Assembly (NCBI GenBank): GCA_902610755.1
Contig: CACLWW010000001.1
Span: forward strand, 1 to 64,000
Direction: 5' to 3'
Length of the DNA stretch: 64,000 nucleotides
From: an uncultured Pelagibacteraceae bacterium
Lineage (GTDB): Bacteria; Pseudomonadota; Alphaproteobacteria; Pelagibacterales; Pelagibacteraceae
The position numbers and the translations under genes are program-made. Below are positions 54,572-63,757 of the stretch, piece after piece. Positions within the stretch are counted from its first letter, which is position 1; each line of letters begins with the position of its first letter. Under the pieces are notes generated by a model. That model ran no database searches. It saw only the letters and a list, made by a program, of their open reading frames with translations, and was not told where the DNA came from.

Positions 54572-55627
54572 TTAGTTTTTAGCTTGTTTGGGTTGTTTAC
54601 TTAGCTTTTCTACATTCTCTGTATTGATAGCTCTTTCAATCTGCTCTGGATCTTTTATATTTTCTAGTGTCCGCGTTATAGATCTGGCATCTTTTCCAAA
54701 ACTGTCAACGACTGTCATAGCCTCCTCTAATTTTTTTCTTAATTTATAAATATTATCGAAATGAGTTGAAAATCTAGTGCTGATTGTTTTTAAATGATCA
54801 TAGATTTCTGTTGCGTGCTTTTGAACTTTCAAAGTTTGAAATCCCATATGAAGAGATTGCAAATAAGCTGAGAGAGTATTTGGTCCTAAAATTACAACTT
54901 TATACTTTTTCATTATTTCTTGTGTCAACAGCTCTTTATTAACAGGGTCTTGGTAAGAGCTTAATTCCGAAAATAAACTTTCTGTTGGAGCATAAACAAT
55001 TGCGAAGTCTGTGGTTTTAGGAGGGTTTATATATTTATCATTAACTGATTTTGCTTTGTCCCTAAAAGCTTTTGCTAAATTTTTTCTTGCATCAGCGGCG
55101 GCCTTTTTATCCTCATCTTTAAATGCATCCTCTATGGCCTTAAATTTATCTACAGGAAAATGACTATCTACAGGTACAAGCACATCCTCCTTAAGTTTGA
55201 TAGCAAACTCAACATTTTCACTCGTATCTTCTTTCATTTTAACATTAGACAAATATTGTGAAGCTGGTAACAAATCCTCTAATAAAGATCCTAAACTGAA
55301 TTCAGCTAACGTTCCAAATTTTTTCACCCCTGCAAGTATCTTATTTATGCCTCTCTGGCTTTCATTCAAATCTTTTACCTGCATATTAAATGCTTCAACT
55401 TTTTGATTTACTGATGTTAGTGTCTGAGTCATATCTCTTGTGACATCTTTAGATAAACTGTTAAAAGATGCACTCATTGTATTAAATGAACTATTAATAC
55501 TATCCCTTAAATTATTAATTTCTTGAGAATTATCTTTTGGTTCCGATTTATTTCTCCTCTGAGTAATTAATAGGTAAATTATTATTACCATTAAAACTAA
55601 AATTAAATATAATATCGAATCTTGCAT
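54572..55627 (-). CDS. rmuC: RmuC-family DNA recombination protein
   Basis: N-term TM, long coiled coil, LPVDSHFPVDKFKAIEDA-like, ILGPNTLSAYLQSLHMGFQTLKVQKHA. Confidence 0.93.
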   Translation of the reverse strand: MQDSILYLILVLMVIIIYLLITQRRNKSEPKDNSQEINNLRDSINSSFNTMSASFNSLSKDVTRDMTQTLTSVNQKVEAFNMQVKDLNESQRGINKILAGVKKFGTLAEFSLGSLLEDLLPASQYLSNVKMKEDTSENVEFAIKLKEDVLVPVDSHFPVDKFKAIEDAFKDEDKKAAADARKNLAKAFRDKAKSVNDKYINPPKTTDFAIVYAPTESLFSELSSYQDPVNKELLTQEIMKKYKVVILGPNTLSAYLQSLHMGFQTLKVQKHATEIYDHLKTISTRFSTHFDNIYKLRKKLEEAMTVVDSFGKDARSITRTLENIKDPEQIERAINTENVEKLSKQPKQAKN

Positions 55628-55718
55628 GCTATCAATTATGAATATTCCTATTTTATCAAACTATACAAGTAAAAAGATTAAAAAAACAAATGAAATTGTA
55701 ATATAATTAATTAAAATA

Positions 55719-55850
55719 ATGGAATTTCAATTAACCTTTAAAATAATAATTATAGTAGGAGTTTTAATAGCTGTTTATGCAACTTTAAGAAATTTAGATG
55801 TAATTAAAATTATTCTTATCTATCTTAAGGACTTGTTACTAAGAAAGTAG
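55719..55850 (+). CDS. Possible 43-aa single-pass membrane microprotein, not in ORF track
   Basis: ATG…TAG MEFQLTFKIIIIVGVLIAVYATLRNLDVIKIILIYLKDLLLRK, fills the hisG/rmuC gap. Confidence 0.4.
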   Translation: MEFQLTFKIIIIVGVLIAVYATLRNLDVIKIILIYLKDLLLRK

Positions 55851-56522
55851 CTTAATAATATTTTTTAAACCTATTTTTGAAAAACTTTTTTTTGATGAAA
55901 AAACACACGCCTGAGATTTCAAAATTTCACCGTCTTTAAGTATACGTAAATTGTTACTTTTAATAGTTTTCCCAGTAGAGGTAATATCAGAAATCAAATT
56001 TGCTGAACCAGTAAAAGGATAAACTTCCGTGGCGCCCAAACTTTCGACAATTTGAAATTGAGTTACACCTTTTGAAAATAAGAAGTCCCTAGTCAGTTTG
56101 GGATATTTTGTTGCAACTCTAAGTCTTTTCTTTTTTTTATCTCTAAATTCAAAAGCAATTTCTTCTAAGTCTGCAATTGTTTGAACATCAATCCACGGAT
56201 CAGGAATAGCAACAACCAGATTCGCTTTTCCAAAATCGTATTTTTTAACAAGGTTTATTTTTTTTTGTGTATTAAATTCACTTTCTTTAAATAAGTCAAA
56301 GCCAGAAAAACCTATATCTAGAGAACCATCCCCTAGTCTTTCTACAATTTCTCTAGCATGTAAATATAATATTTTTAAATTTTTTTTATTTTTAATTGAT
56401 CCAATGAGATCCCTTTCCCCTCTTTCTGAAATAAGTTTTAGTTTTTTTATTTTAAAAATCTTTAAAACGTCTTTCCTTAATCTGCCTTTGCTTGGTATAC
56501 CTATGTTAATTATATTTTTCAT
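55839..56522 (-). CDS. hisG: ATP phosphoribosyltransferase, short form
   Basis: NIGIPSKGRLRKDVL, GFSGFDLF, AEIAFEFRDK-like; 227 aa with HisZ neighbour. Confidence 0.93.
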   Translation of the reverse strand: MKNIINIGIPSKGRLRKDVLKIFKIKKLKLISERGERDLIGSIKNKKNLKILYLHAREIVERLGDGSLDIGFSGFDLFKESEFNTQKKINLVKKYDFGKANLVVAIPDPWIDVQTIADLEEIAFEFRDKKKKRLRVATKYPKLTRDFLFSKGVTQFQIVESLGATEVYPFTGSANLISDITSTGKTIKSNNLRILKDGEILKSQACVFSSKKSFSKIGLKNIIKLLS

Positions 56523-56525
56523 AAT

Positions 56526-57575
56526 TTACTTTAAATTTATTGCTGCCCCAACAGCTGGCACTTTTTTTTTCGATCCTAAATCGGAAATTAATTGATCATA
56601 TCTTCCACCATTAAATATATTTTTAATTTTATTTTTTGATTTAATGTCAATTTTAAACACCATGCCTGTGTAGTATTCGAGTTGTCTTCCAAAGGCAGTT
56701 GAAAAAATTACATTAAGCTTTGAAACTTTTTTATTTGATAAAGGAAAATATTTTTGATCAACTGCTAGATTAATTTTATTTTTTTTAAAAAATTTATTTA
56801 ATTTCTGTGCCGCTTTGTTGATTGGACATTTGATCTTTAAAAACCCTCTAATAATTTTAGAAACATTTCTACCCTTGCTTGGGCGTCTTGGATCTTTAAT
56901 CTTTTTATCAAACCTCTTTAAAATTTCATCAATGGATCTGCCAGCAATTATTGATGACTTATTTTCTTTTGTCATTCTTAAATAACGTTTTTTATCAACC
57001 TCTACAATTGTTGGATCAACATCTGAGTTTGTTTCTAATCTTTTCAGCAAGTCGTTGAAATAGCTTTCTCTCCAAAAATGTCTTGAAAGTCTCAACTTCC
57101 ATCTCTTAGGGATATCCAATTTTGAGATTAAAAGATTAAATATTTCCACATTTCCTATTGTCAATGTGCCTGTAGAATACTTTAAGTTTTTTATTGATTT
57201 AAGAGAAGTATCAATTATTTCTTTATCATCTTTTTTCTCATCTTTTGAACCAATAATTTCAAATCCAATTTGGTCTCTAATAATTGAGTCTTTTTTATTG
57301 TTTGATTTTCTATATGCCTGACCGCTATAAAATATTTTTTCTTTAGTTTTAAGATTGTTTTCAAGGTACCTTAAGCAAGAAACTATTGTTAAATCAGGTC
57401 TTAAACATAACTCGCTTCCATTTTGATCAATAAATGAAAAAATAAACTTTCTAAAATTTTCACCTGATCTTTGAACTATGTGATTAGCTTCAATTACGGA
57501 TGGTAATTCAATGTATTTAAATCCTTTAGATTTTACAGATTTAAGAATTTTTTCAGATAAATTTTTTGATTTCAT
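56526..57575 (-). CDS. hisZ: ATP phosphoribosyltransferase regulatory subunit
   Basis: HisRS-like fold (LCLRPDLTI, YSGQAYRKSNN), between hisS and hisG. Confidence 0.87.
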   Translation of the reverse strand: MKSKNLSEKILKSVKSKGFKYIELPSVIEANHIVQRSGENFRKFIFSFIDQNGSELCLRPDLTIVSCLRYLENNLKTKEKIFYSGQAYRKSNNKKDSIIRDQIGFEIIGSKDEKKDDKEIIDTSLKSIKNLKYSTGTLTIGNVEIFNLLISKLDIPKRWKLRLSRHFWRESYFNDLLKRLETNSDVDPTIVEVDKKRYLRMTKENKSSIIAGRSIDEILKRFDKKIKDPRRPSKGRNVSKIIRGFLKIKCPINKAAQKLNKFFKKNKINLAVDQKYFPLSNKKVSKLNVIFSTAFGRQLEYYTGMVFKIDIKSKNKIKNIFNGGRYDQLISDLGSKKKVPAVGAAINLK

Positions 57576-58947
57576 TGATTAAATTTTCTTTTGAAAACGT
57601 AACTTGATTATTTTCTCCTTTAACCCCAAGAAGATTTTTCAAGGTGATGTTGTTATCTTTAAATTCATTTTCCCCACAAATTACAGCGACCGGACACCCT
57701 CTTTTATTGGCATAAGTTAATTGTTTCCCGAGATTTTTTTTACTGTCTAAAAAGATTTCTGAATTAATATTACTTTCTCTCAAAGTTTCTAAAATTTCGT
57801 AGTAATTTTTTAAATATTTTTCATCCATCACACAAACAATAACTGGCTTTTGTTCGTTGACTTCTGGGTTTAATTGCATCATCGCAAATAACAATCTATC
57901 AACACCAATACTTACACCTGTACCAGGTATATCTACTCCTTTAAATCTAGATATTAATTTATTGTATTGTCCTCCAGAGCAAATGCTTCCAATATCTACT
58001 TCTTTGTTTTTGTTGTTTTTTGCTTTAAAACTAAGATTGGTTTCAACACAAAAACCATCATAATATGCAAGACCTCTTACAATTGCAAAATTAGTTTTAA
58101 TTTGACCAGAATAATTTCCAAATTTTAAAATTTCTAGAAGATCCTCTAATTCTTTAATTCCTTCTTGTGTTAAAGGATTTTTAAAATTTTGTTTAAGTTT
58201 ACTCAAATCATTAATCTTTAAAAAATCTAAAATCTTAGATACTTGGTCATCACTTAGATTAGCACCTTTTGTAATTGCACCACTTTTATCTTTTCTCTCT
58301 TTTTTTAATAAATCCTCAACACCTCTTAATCCAAAACCAGGTTTATCAAGCTTGTCTATAGCTCTCATAACCTTTGTCTGTTTAGTATCTGGAATCTTTA
58401 GATCTTTGATTATACCTTGAATTATTTTTCTGTTGCTGACGTTGATGATAAATTGATCTGTTTCTAAGCCACACTCCGACAATGTGCTTGCAATTAAATT
58501 ACATAATTCTGCATTCGCTTGAGCTGGGTTAACATTTCCTACAATATCACAATCTGCTTGCGTAAATTCCCTGTATCGCGCATTTCCAGCTTTCTCATTT
58601 CTAAATACATTTTGGATTGCATATCTTTTATATATCGATGGAAGATCTTGATTGTTTAGAGCAACAAATCTCGCTAATGGACTTGATAAATCATAACGAA
58701 GGGTAATATCTTTAGTTCCGTCTTTAAAAGAAAATACATCTGACATAGGATTACTTTCATCCTCTGCGAGAAAGGATCCAATATTTTCTGCAATTTCAAA
58801 AGATGGAGTTTCCAAAGGGTCAAACCCGTATTTTATAAAATTATTCTCTATAACTTTTAAAAGTTTCTTTTTAAGAAGTAATTTTTTATTCCACCTATCT
58901 TCAAATCCCTGAGGCAACCCAGGAGTTAATTTATTTTCTTTACTCAT
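57553..58947 (-). CDS. hisS: Histidyl-tRNA synthetase; start corrected to MSKENKLTPGLPQGFEDR
   Basis: RYDLSSPLARFVA, REFTQADCDIVG, GLAYYDGFCVE. Confidence 0.95.
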   Translation of the reverse strand: MSKENKLTPGLPQGFEDRWNKKLLLKKKLLKVIENNFIKYGFDPLETPSFEIAENIGSFLAEDESNPMSDVFSFKDGTKDITLRYDLSSPLARFVALNNQDLPSIYKRYAIQNVFRNEKAGNARYREFTQADCDIVGNVNPAQANAELCNLIASTLSECGLETDQFIINVSNRKIIQGIIKDLKIPDTKQTKVMRAIDKLDKPGFGLRGVEDLLKKERKDKSGAITKGANLSDDQVSKILDFLKINDLSKLKQNFKNPLTQEGIKELEDLLEILKFGNYSGQIKTNFAIVRGLAYYDGFCVETNLSFKAKNNKNKEVDIGSICSGGQYNKLISRFKGVDIPGTGVSIGVDRLLFAMMQLNPEVNEQKPVIVCVMDEKYLKNYYEILETLRESNINSEIFLDSKKNLGKQLTYANKRGCPVAVICGENEFKDNNITLKNLLGVKGENNQVTFSKENLINEIKKFI

Positions 58948-58952
58948 TTTTT

Positions 58953-59027
58953 TGGTACCCTGGCTTGGGATCGAACCAAAAACTGAAGTTCCACAAACTT
59001 CCGTGATAACCATTTCACCACCAGGGC
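58953..59027 (-). tRNA. tRNA-His (GTG), CCA encoded
   Basis: GCCCTGGTGGTGAAATGGTTATCACGGAAGTTTGTGGAACTTCAGTTTTTGGTTCGATCCCAAGCCAGGGTACCA; loop TTGTGGA. Confidence 0.95.
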
Positions 59028-59191
59028 CTATGTTTATTTTATATTAATTGTTGTTAAATTTAAATTTATTAAATAATTAAATAGCTAGCGTGCAGCCAGC
59101 ATGCGTATGATGTCTGTGAAGTGAATTGAACTTATTATTTAATATAGTCATAGAGCTTAAATAGCATTTAATTCTAGAAATACAAGAATGA

Positions 59192-59238
59192 ATTGTATAG
59201 GAATAGCAAACTCAATGGGTTTTATACTCCTATACAAT
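59192..59238 (-). terminator. Inverted repeat downstream of the cold-shock gene (attgtatagga / tcctatacaat, perfect 11 bp)
   Basis: Arms 59192-59202 and 59228-59238, 25-nt loop. Confidence 0.35.
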
Positions 59239-59253
59239 AATGATGAATTAGAA

Positions 59254-59463
59254 TTAAGAGGTTTTTTGCAGTTTTACTGCGGCAGGACCTTTTTCTCCGT
59301 CTTCAACTTCAAATGTAATTTCGTCACCTTCGTTTAAGAATCTTAAACCAGCTTCTCTAACAGCAGAAGCATGCACGAATACATCTTTTTCTTTATCTTC
59401 TCGTTCAATGAAACCATAACCTTTTTTTCCATTAAACCACTTTACTTTACCTTTTAGACTCAT
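59254..59463 (-). CDS. Cold-shock domain protein
   Basis: [31 protein letters not shown]. Confidence 0.96.
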   Translation of the reverse strand: MSLKGKVKWFNGKKGYGFIEREDKEKDVFVHASAVREAGLRFLNEGDEITFEVEDGEKGPAAVKLQKTS

Positions 59464-59572
59464 TTTACTCTTTCTTTATTAGTTTATCTTTGTTTATACA
59501 AAGAATGTGTTTTGTTATTAGATTTCTAAATTAGATGCAAGTGATTTAATTGTCTATTATTGAGCTTTTTGG

Positions 59573-59647
59573 TGGTGGCCTTGGTAAGAATCGCACTTAC
59601 GACACATACCTTTTCAGGGTACTGCTCTACTACTGAGCTACAAGGCC
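59573..59647 (-). tRNA. tRNA-Phe (GAA), CCA encoded
   Basis: GGCCTTGTAGCTCAGTAGTAGAGC…loop CTGAAAA…CAAGGCCACCA. Confidence 0.96.
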
Positions 59648-59648
59648 A

Positions 59649-59864
59649 TTAAAATCTAAATGTTATACGACCCTTTGTAAGATCATATGGAGTTACTTCT
59701 ACAGTAACATTGTCTCCCTGCAAAACTCTAATTCTGTTTTTTCTTAATTTTCCAGCTGTATGTGCTGTAACAATGTGATTATTTTCTAATTTGACCCTAA
59801 ACATTGCATTGGGCAAAAGGTCTATTACCTTTCCTTTAAATTCTAAAGAGTCTTGTTTTGACAA
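59649..59864 (-). CDS. infA: Translation initiation factor IF-1
   Basis: [60 protein letters not shown]. Confidence 0.97.
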   Translation of the reverse strand: MSKQDSLEFKGKVIDLLPNAMFRVKLENNHIVTAHTAGKLRKNRIRVLQGDNVTVEVTPYDLTKGRITFRF

Positions 59865-59866
59865 AT

Positions 59867-61153
59867 TTATAATTCTCCTAATCTTTTTTTAATTGATTTA
59901 GCATGTCCATCTAAACCTTCATTAGTTGCAAGAGTTATAACTGATGGACCAAGAGTTTCAATACCCTTTTTTGATAAATTTATGTATGAAATTTTTTTAA
60001 TGAACTCTGAAACACTTAATCCACTTGAGTATTTGCTGGTCATATTAGTTGGAAGAACATGATTAGTGCCCGGTACTCCATAATCTGTCATTGCCATCAC
60101 TGCATATTTTCCCAAGCAAATAGAACCAGCATTCTTAATTTTTGGAATTAAAGACTTATAATTTTTTATATTTAGCTCTAAGTGCTCTGGGCCCACCTTA
60201 TTAATTATTTCTGCAATTCTATTATCTGAATTTTCGTAGATTAGTATGCCGTTTGTCATTAAGCTTTTTTTTGCAATTGAGCTTCTCGAAATATTTTTAA
60301 GTTGATTTGTTATTTCATTCTTGGTTTTTTTTAGAATGTTTTTATCTTTTGAAATTAAAATACATTGGGCGAGAGAATCATGTTCAGCTTGAGCAATTAA
60401 ATCACTTGCCAACCATTCTGGATTAGATTTGTTGTCACAGACAACTAAAACTTCTGAAGGTCCAGCTGTCATTGACTCAATTCCTATATCCCCAAAGACC
60501 TCTTTTTTTGCTGATGCAACATATGAATTTCCTGGTCCTACAATTTTATTTACAGATTTAATTGATTTAGTTCCATATGCGGCAGCTGCAATTGCTGAAG
60601 GACCACCAATAGAATAAATTTCCTTAATTTTACATTTTCTTGCAGCGTACAAAACTGCAGCGTTTTGCTTTCCCTTATAACCAGGATTTATCATAACAAT
60701 TCTTTTAACTCCTGCAACAATTGCAGGTATGGTGCTCATTAAAACACTCGATGGATAGGAAACTTTTGAACCTGGAACATAGATCGCAACTGACTCGAGT
60801 GGAACATATTTATATTTCACTTTATTTTGATACTTATCAATATATGACACATCTTTGAATTTTTGAAGTGAATGGAATTTATAAATTCTATTATAAGCTG
60901 CATCTATCGCTTTTTTTACTTTTTGGTCTAAGGATTTAATGGAGTCTTTTATTTTTTTTGAGTTCGGAATAATTGTTTTATTTTTATTAAATTTTTTCTC
61001 ATATTTTACTAGGGCTTTATCTCCATTTTTTCTTACATCTTTAATAATATTTTTTACTGAAATATAATCTGATCGAAGCTTATTTTTTCTTTTAGAAAGA
61101 AGATTGTCCAACAATTTATCAAAATTCTTATTTTTAGCAGAAATTACTTTCAT
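59867..61153 (-). CDS. hisD: Histidinol dehydrogenase
   Basis: [48 protein letters not shown]. Confidence 0.96.
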   Translation of the reverse strand: MKVISAKNKNFDKLLDNLLSKRKNKLRSDYISVKNIIKDVRKNGDKALVKYEKKFNKNKTIIPNSKKIKDSIKSLDQKVKKAIDAAYNRIYKFHSLQKFKDVSYIDKYQNKVKYKYVPLESVAIYVPGSKVSYPSSVLMSTIPAIVAGVKRIVMINPGYKGKQNAAVLYAARKCKIKEIYSIGGPSAIAAAAYGTKSIKSVNKIVGPGNSYVASAKKEVFGDIGIESMTAGPSEVLVVCDNKSNPEWLASDLIAQAEHDSLAQCILISKDKNILKKTKNEITNQLKNISRSSIAKKSLMTNGILIYENSDNRIAEIINKVGPEHLELNIKNYKSLIPKIKNAGSICLGKYAVMAMTDYGVPGTNHVLPTNMTSKYSSGLSVSEFIKKISYINLSKKGIETLGPSVITLATNEGLDGHAKSIKKRLGEL

Positions 61154-61154
61154 T

Positions 61155-61544
61155 TTATTTCTTTTTTAAATCCTCTAATGTTACCTCTATAATTTCAGAA
61201 TATAGGGTTATAAAACGATTATCTGAAAATAACAAATTAATTTCATATTGTTTATCAATTTTCATTACATCTATTCCCATCAACTTTAATTTCAGTTTAC
61301 TATCTTTTTGATCTATATTTTTTGCTACTACATTTTCAATAAATTCGAATTTACAAACACTTATAATGTTGCTTTTTTTGTTATCTTTCAGAGATTTTCG
61401 AGTTAAAGACAGTAAAAATATTTTATTTTTTTTTAGATATTTAATCTCTGAAACGCTTGTAGTTGAGTCCTCACAGTATGTCGAAATTATATTTAAACCA
61501 TTGAGATCTCTTGCTAATATTTTGGATAAAAAATTTTTTACCAT
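61155..61544 (-). CDS. DUF2948-family protein
   Basis: Position between murA and hisD; ARDLNGLNIISTYCEDSTTSVSEIKYL. Confidence 0.7.
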   Translation of the reverse strand: MVKNFLSKILARDLNGLNIISTYCEDSTTSVSEIKYLKKNKIFLLSLTRKSLKDNKKSNIISVCKFEFIENVVAKNIDQKDSKLKLKLMGIDVMKIDKQYEINLLFSDNRFITLYSEIIEVTLEDLKKK

Positions 61545-62812
61545 TATATTTTTATTTTTACTTTAATACCAAGTTTTCTTAATTTAAGTTGAAGGTTTGA
61601 GTATCCTCTCAATCCATGATAAATTCTTGATATAGTTGATGATCCCTTGGCTACGATTGCACCCAATATAATTGAGAAAGTAGTTCTGAGATCAGATGAA
61701 ATACAATCAGCAGAATTCAATTTTTTTTCTCCATTAATTACAGCAAAATTTTTTTTAATTTTTATATCTGCTCCCATTCTATTTAGTTCGGGCACAGCCA
61801 TAAATCTATTTGTAAAAATCGTTTCTTCAATTTTACTTTGTCCAAAAATTCTTGTTAAAACAGGTATTAAAATAGGCAAACAATCTGTTGCAAATCCAGG
61901 CCATGGTCCAGTTTTGACGTTAATAGGTTTTAATTTTTTAATTGTATTTAATTTTATATAATTTTTACTTAAATCAATTTTAAAACCTATTTTTTTTAAT
62001 ATCTTTAATTCTGAAGGTAAAAATTTAGGATTTATATTCGCCACTTTTACACTGCCCTTTGTAATTGCTCCTACACATAAATAACTAAATGCTTCTATCC
62101 TATCACCAATAATTTTATGATTACCACTTAACAGCTCTTTAACTCCTTTAATTCTTAAAGATCTTTTGCCAATAAACTTTATATTTGCACCTGAGTTGTT
62201 TAGGAATTTTATAAGATCTGTTACTTCAGGTTCTAAAGATATATTTTTTAGAACATGGGAACCTCTTACAAAAACTGAAGACATGATTAAATTCGAAGTG
62301 CCTGTAACTGTAATTTTCGGAAACTTATAGCTCTTACCTACCAAACCATTCTTTGAAGATATTTTCACATATCCCTTTTCCAAAACATGTTTAGCCCCTA
62401 AACTTTTGAAACCTTCGAGATGCCAAGATGTATCACGAATTCCTAATGCACAACCTCCTCCTTGAGCAACTCTTATGTTTTTTTTTGGATATCTTCCAAG
62501 TAAGGAACCCATGGTTAGAACTCCTGCTCGCATTGTAGATACCAAGTTATAGGGAACAGTCAATTTATGATCCTTTTTATTTGTAATAATCATTATCTTT
62601 TTCTTCTCTAAAATTTTTACTTTAGAACCTAAGGAAATTAAAAGATCTTTCATGGTAAAAACGTCTTGAACCAAAGGAACATTTCTTAAAATTACTTCTT
62701 TTTTAAAAAGAATAGATGCTGCCATAAGAGGAAGGCATGAGTTTTTTGCACCACTTATATTTACTATTCCATTTACGGCTTTGCTTGGGCCAGTAATTAT
62801 AAATTTTTTCAT
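61544..62812 (-). CDS. murA: UDP-N-acetylglucosamine 1-carboxyvinyltransferase
   Basis: VNISGAKNSCLPLMAASIL, RVAQGGGCALGIR, GPWPGFATDCLPI. Confidence 0.96.
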   Translation of the reverse strand: MKKFIITGPSKAVNGIVNISGAKNSCLPLMAASILFKKEVILRNVPLVQDVFTMKDLLISLGSKVKILEKKKIMIITNKKDHKLTVPYNLVSTMRAGVLTMGSLLGRYPKKNIRVAQGGGCALGIRDTSWHLEGFKSLGAKHVLEKGYVKISSKNGLVGKSYKFPKITVTGTSNLIMSSVFVRGSHVLKNISLEPEVTDLIKFLNNSGANIKFIGKRSLRIKGVKELLSGNHKIIGDRIEAFSYLCVGAITKGSVKVANINPKFLPSELKILKKIGFKIDLSKNYIKLNTIKKLKPINVKTGPWPGFATDCLPILIPVLTRIFGQSKIEETIFTNRFMAVPELNRMGADIKIKKNFAVINGEKKLNSADCISSDLRTTFSIILGAIVAKGSSTISRIYHGLRGYSNLQLKLRKLGIKVKIKI

Positions 62813-62813
62813 A

Positions 62814-63365
62814 CTATTTTGATTTTGCTAAAGTTATACCAACTTGACCTTGATATTTTCCTTTTCTATCAGAATAGGATACCTCTGGCTGATCTCCACT
62901 GAAGAACAAAATTTGTGCTGCTCCACTATTTGCATACAATTTTATGGAGTTGCTTGTGTGATTTGAAAATTCTAAAACTAAGTTGCCATGCCAGCCTGCC
63001 TCTAAAACTGTGGGGGGAGTTCCAAGTCCACATCTTGCGTAAGTACTCTTGGCAGTTACTAATCCAGTTACGTTTCTTGGCATTTTAAAATACTCAAGAC
63101 TACTTGCTAGTGCGAAAGAATTTGGAGGAATTAAAATAGAATCTTCACCTTTAATAGTTATAAAATTATCCTCACTAAAATTCTTTGGGTCAGCTGTGGC
63201 TCCTTTTATATTTGTAAAGATTTTGAATTCAGAGCCACATCTTAAGTCATAACCAAATGAATTAAGTCCATGACTAATGCCTTTAGATACGCTTTCACTC
63301 ACAAAGGGACTAATCATCTCCTCTTTTTCTGCAAGTTCTTTAATTTGTTTATCGTTTAGAATCAT
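62814..63365 (-). CDS. dcd: dCTP deaminase
   Basis: SFGYDLRCGSEFKIF, GLVTAKSTYARCGLGTPPTVLEAGWHGNLVLEFSN. Confidence 0.95.
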   Translation of the reverse strand: MILNDKQIKELAEKEEMISPFVSESVSKGISHGLNSFGYDLRCGSEFKIFTNIKGATADPKNFSEDNFITIKGEDSILIPPNSFALASSLEYFKMPRNVTGLVTAKSTYARCGLGTPPTVLEAGWHGNLVLEFSNHTSNSIKLYANSGAAQILFFSGDQPEVSYSDRKGKYQGQVGITLAKSK

Positions 63366-63462
63366 TTTTTTGGTTTTTTCGTTTGTGAATTTTTCTTTTC
63401 CTTAAATTTTTTCTAAGTGCTTTCTCGAGATCAAGCTTAGTAGGCTTTCTTTTAGAATTCAT
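63349..63462 (-). CDS. Possible 37-aa very basic microprotein overlapping the dcd start, not in ORF track
   Basis: MNSKRKPTKLDLEKALRKNLRKRKIHKRKNQKNDSKR*. Confidence 0.35.
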   Translation of the reverse strand: MNSKRKPTKLDLEKALRKNLRKRKIHKRKNQKNDSKR

Positions 63463-63470
63463 TAAAAAGA

Positions 63471-63665
63471 TTATTTTTTCTCAGGATTGGTAAGATGCTC
63501 CAAAGTTACAACTTGATCAATTGGTATTGTCTTATCTTCAGATTTATTTGTTCCCTGCTTAGACTGTTTTTTGGCCCTTCGCTCAGCTAATTTCTTTTCT
63601 CTTTTAGCTTGCTTCTCCATTGCTTTAGCGCCTCTTGTAGATTTATAATCGTAGTGAATTCCCAT
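63471..63665 (-). CDS. Small charged hypothetical protein, start corrected to MGIHYDYKSTRGAKAMEKQAKREKKLAERRAKKQ
   Basis: Internal ATG at 63665; upstream extension of ORF runs across a plus-strand tRNA. Confidence 0.65.
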   Translation of the reverse strand: MGIHYDYKSTRGAKAMEKQAKREKKLAERRAKKQSKQGTNKSEDKTIPIDQVVTLEHLTNPEKK

Positions 63666-63757
63666 AAAATTACCAAAAATTATTATAGACTTAATAAAAT
63701 AAAAAATTAAGTCAAAAATTTGAATTTTATTGATTTTTACACTATTTTTATTTACTC

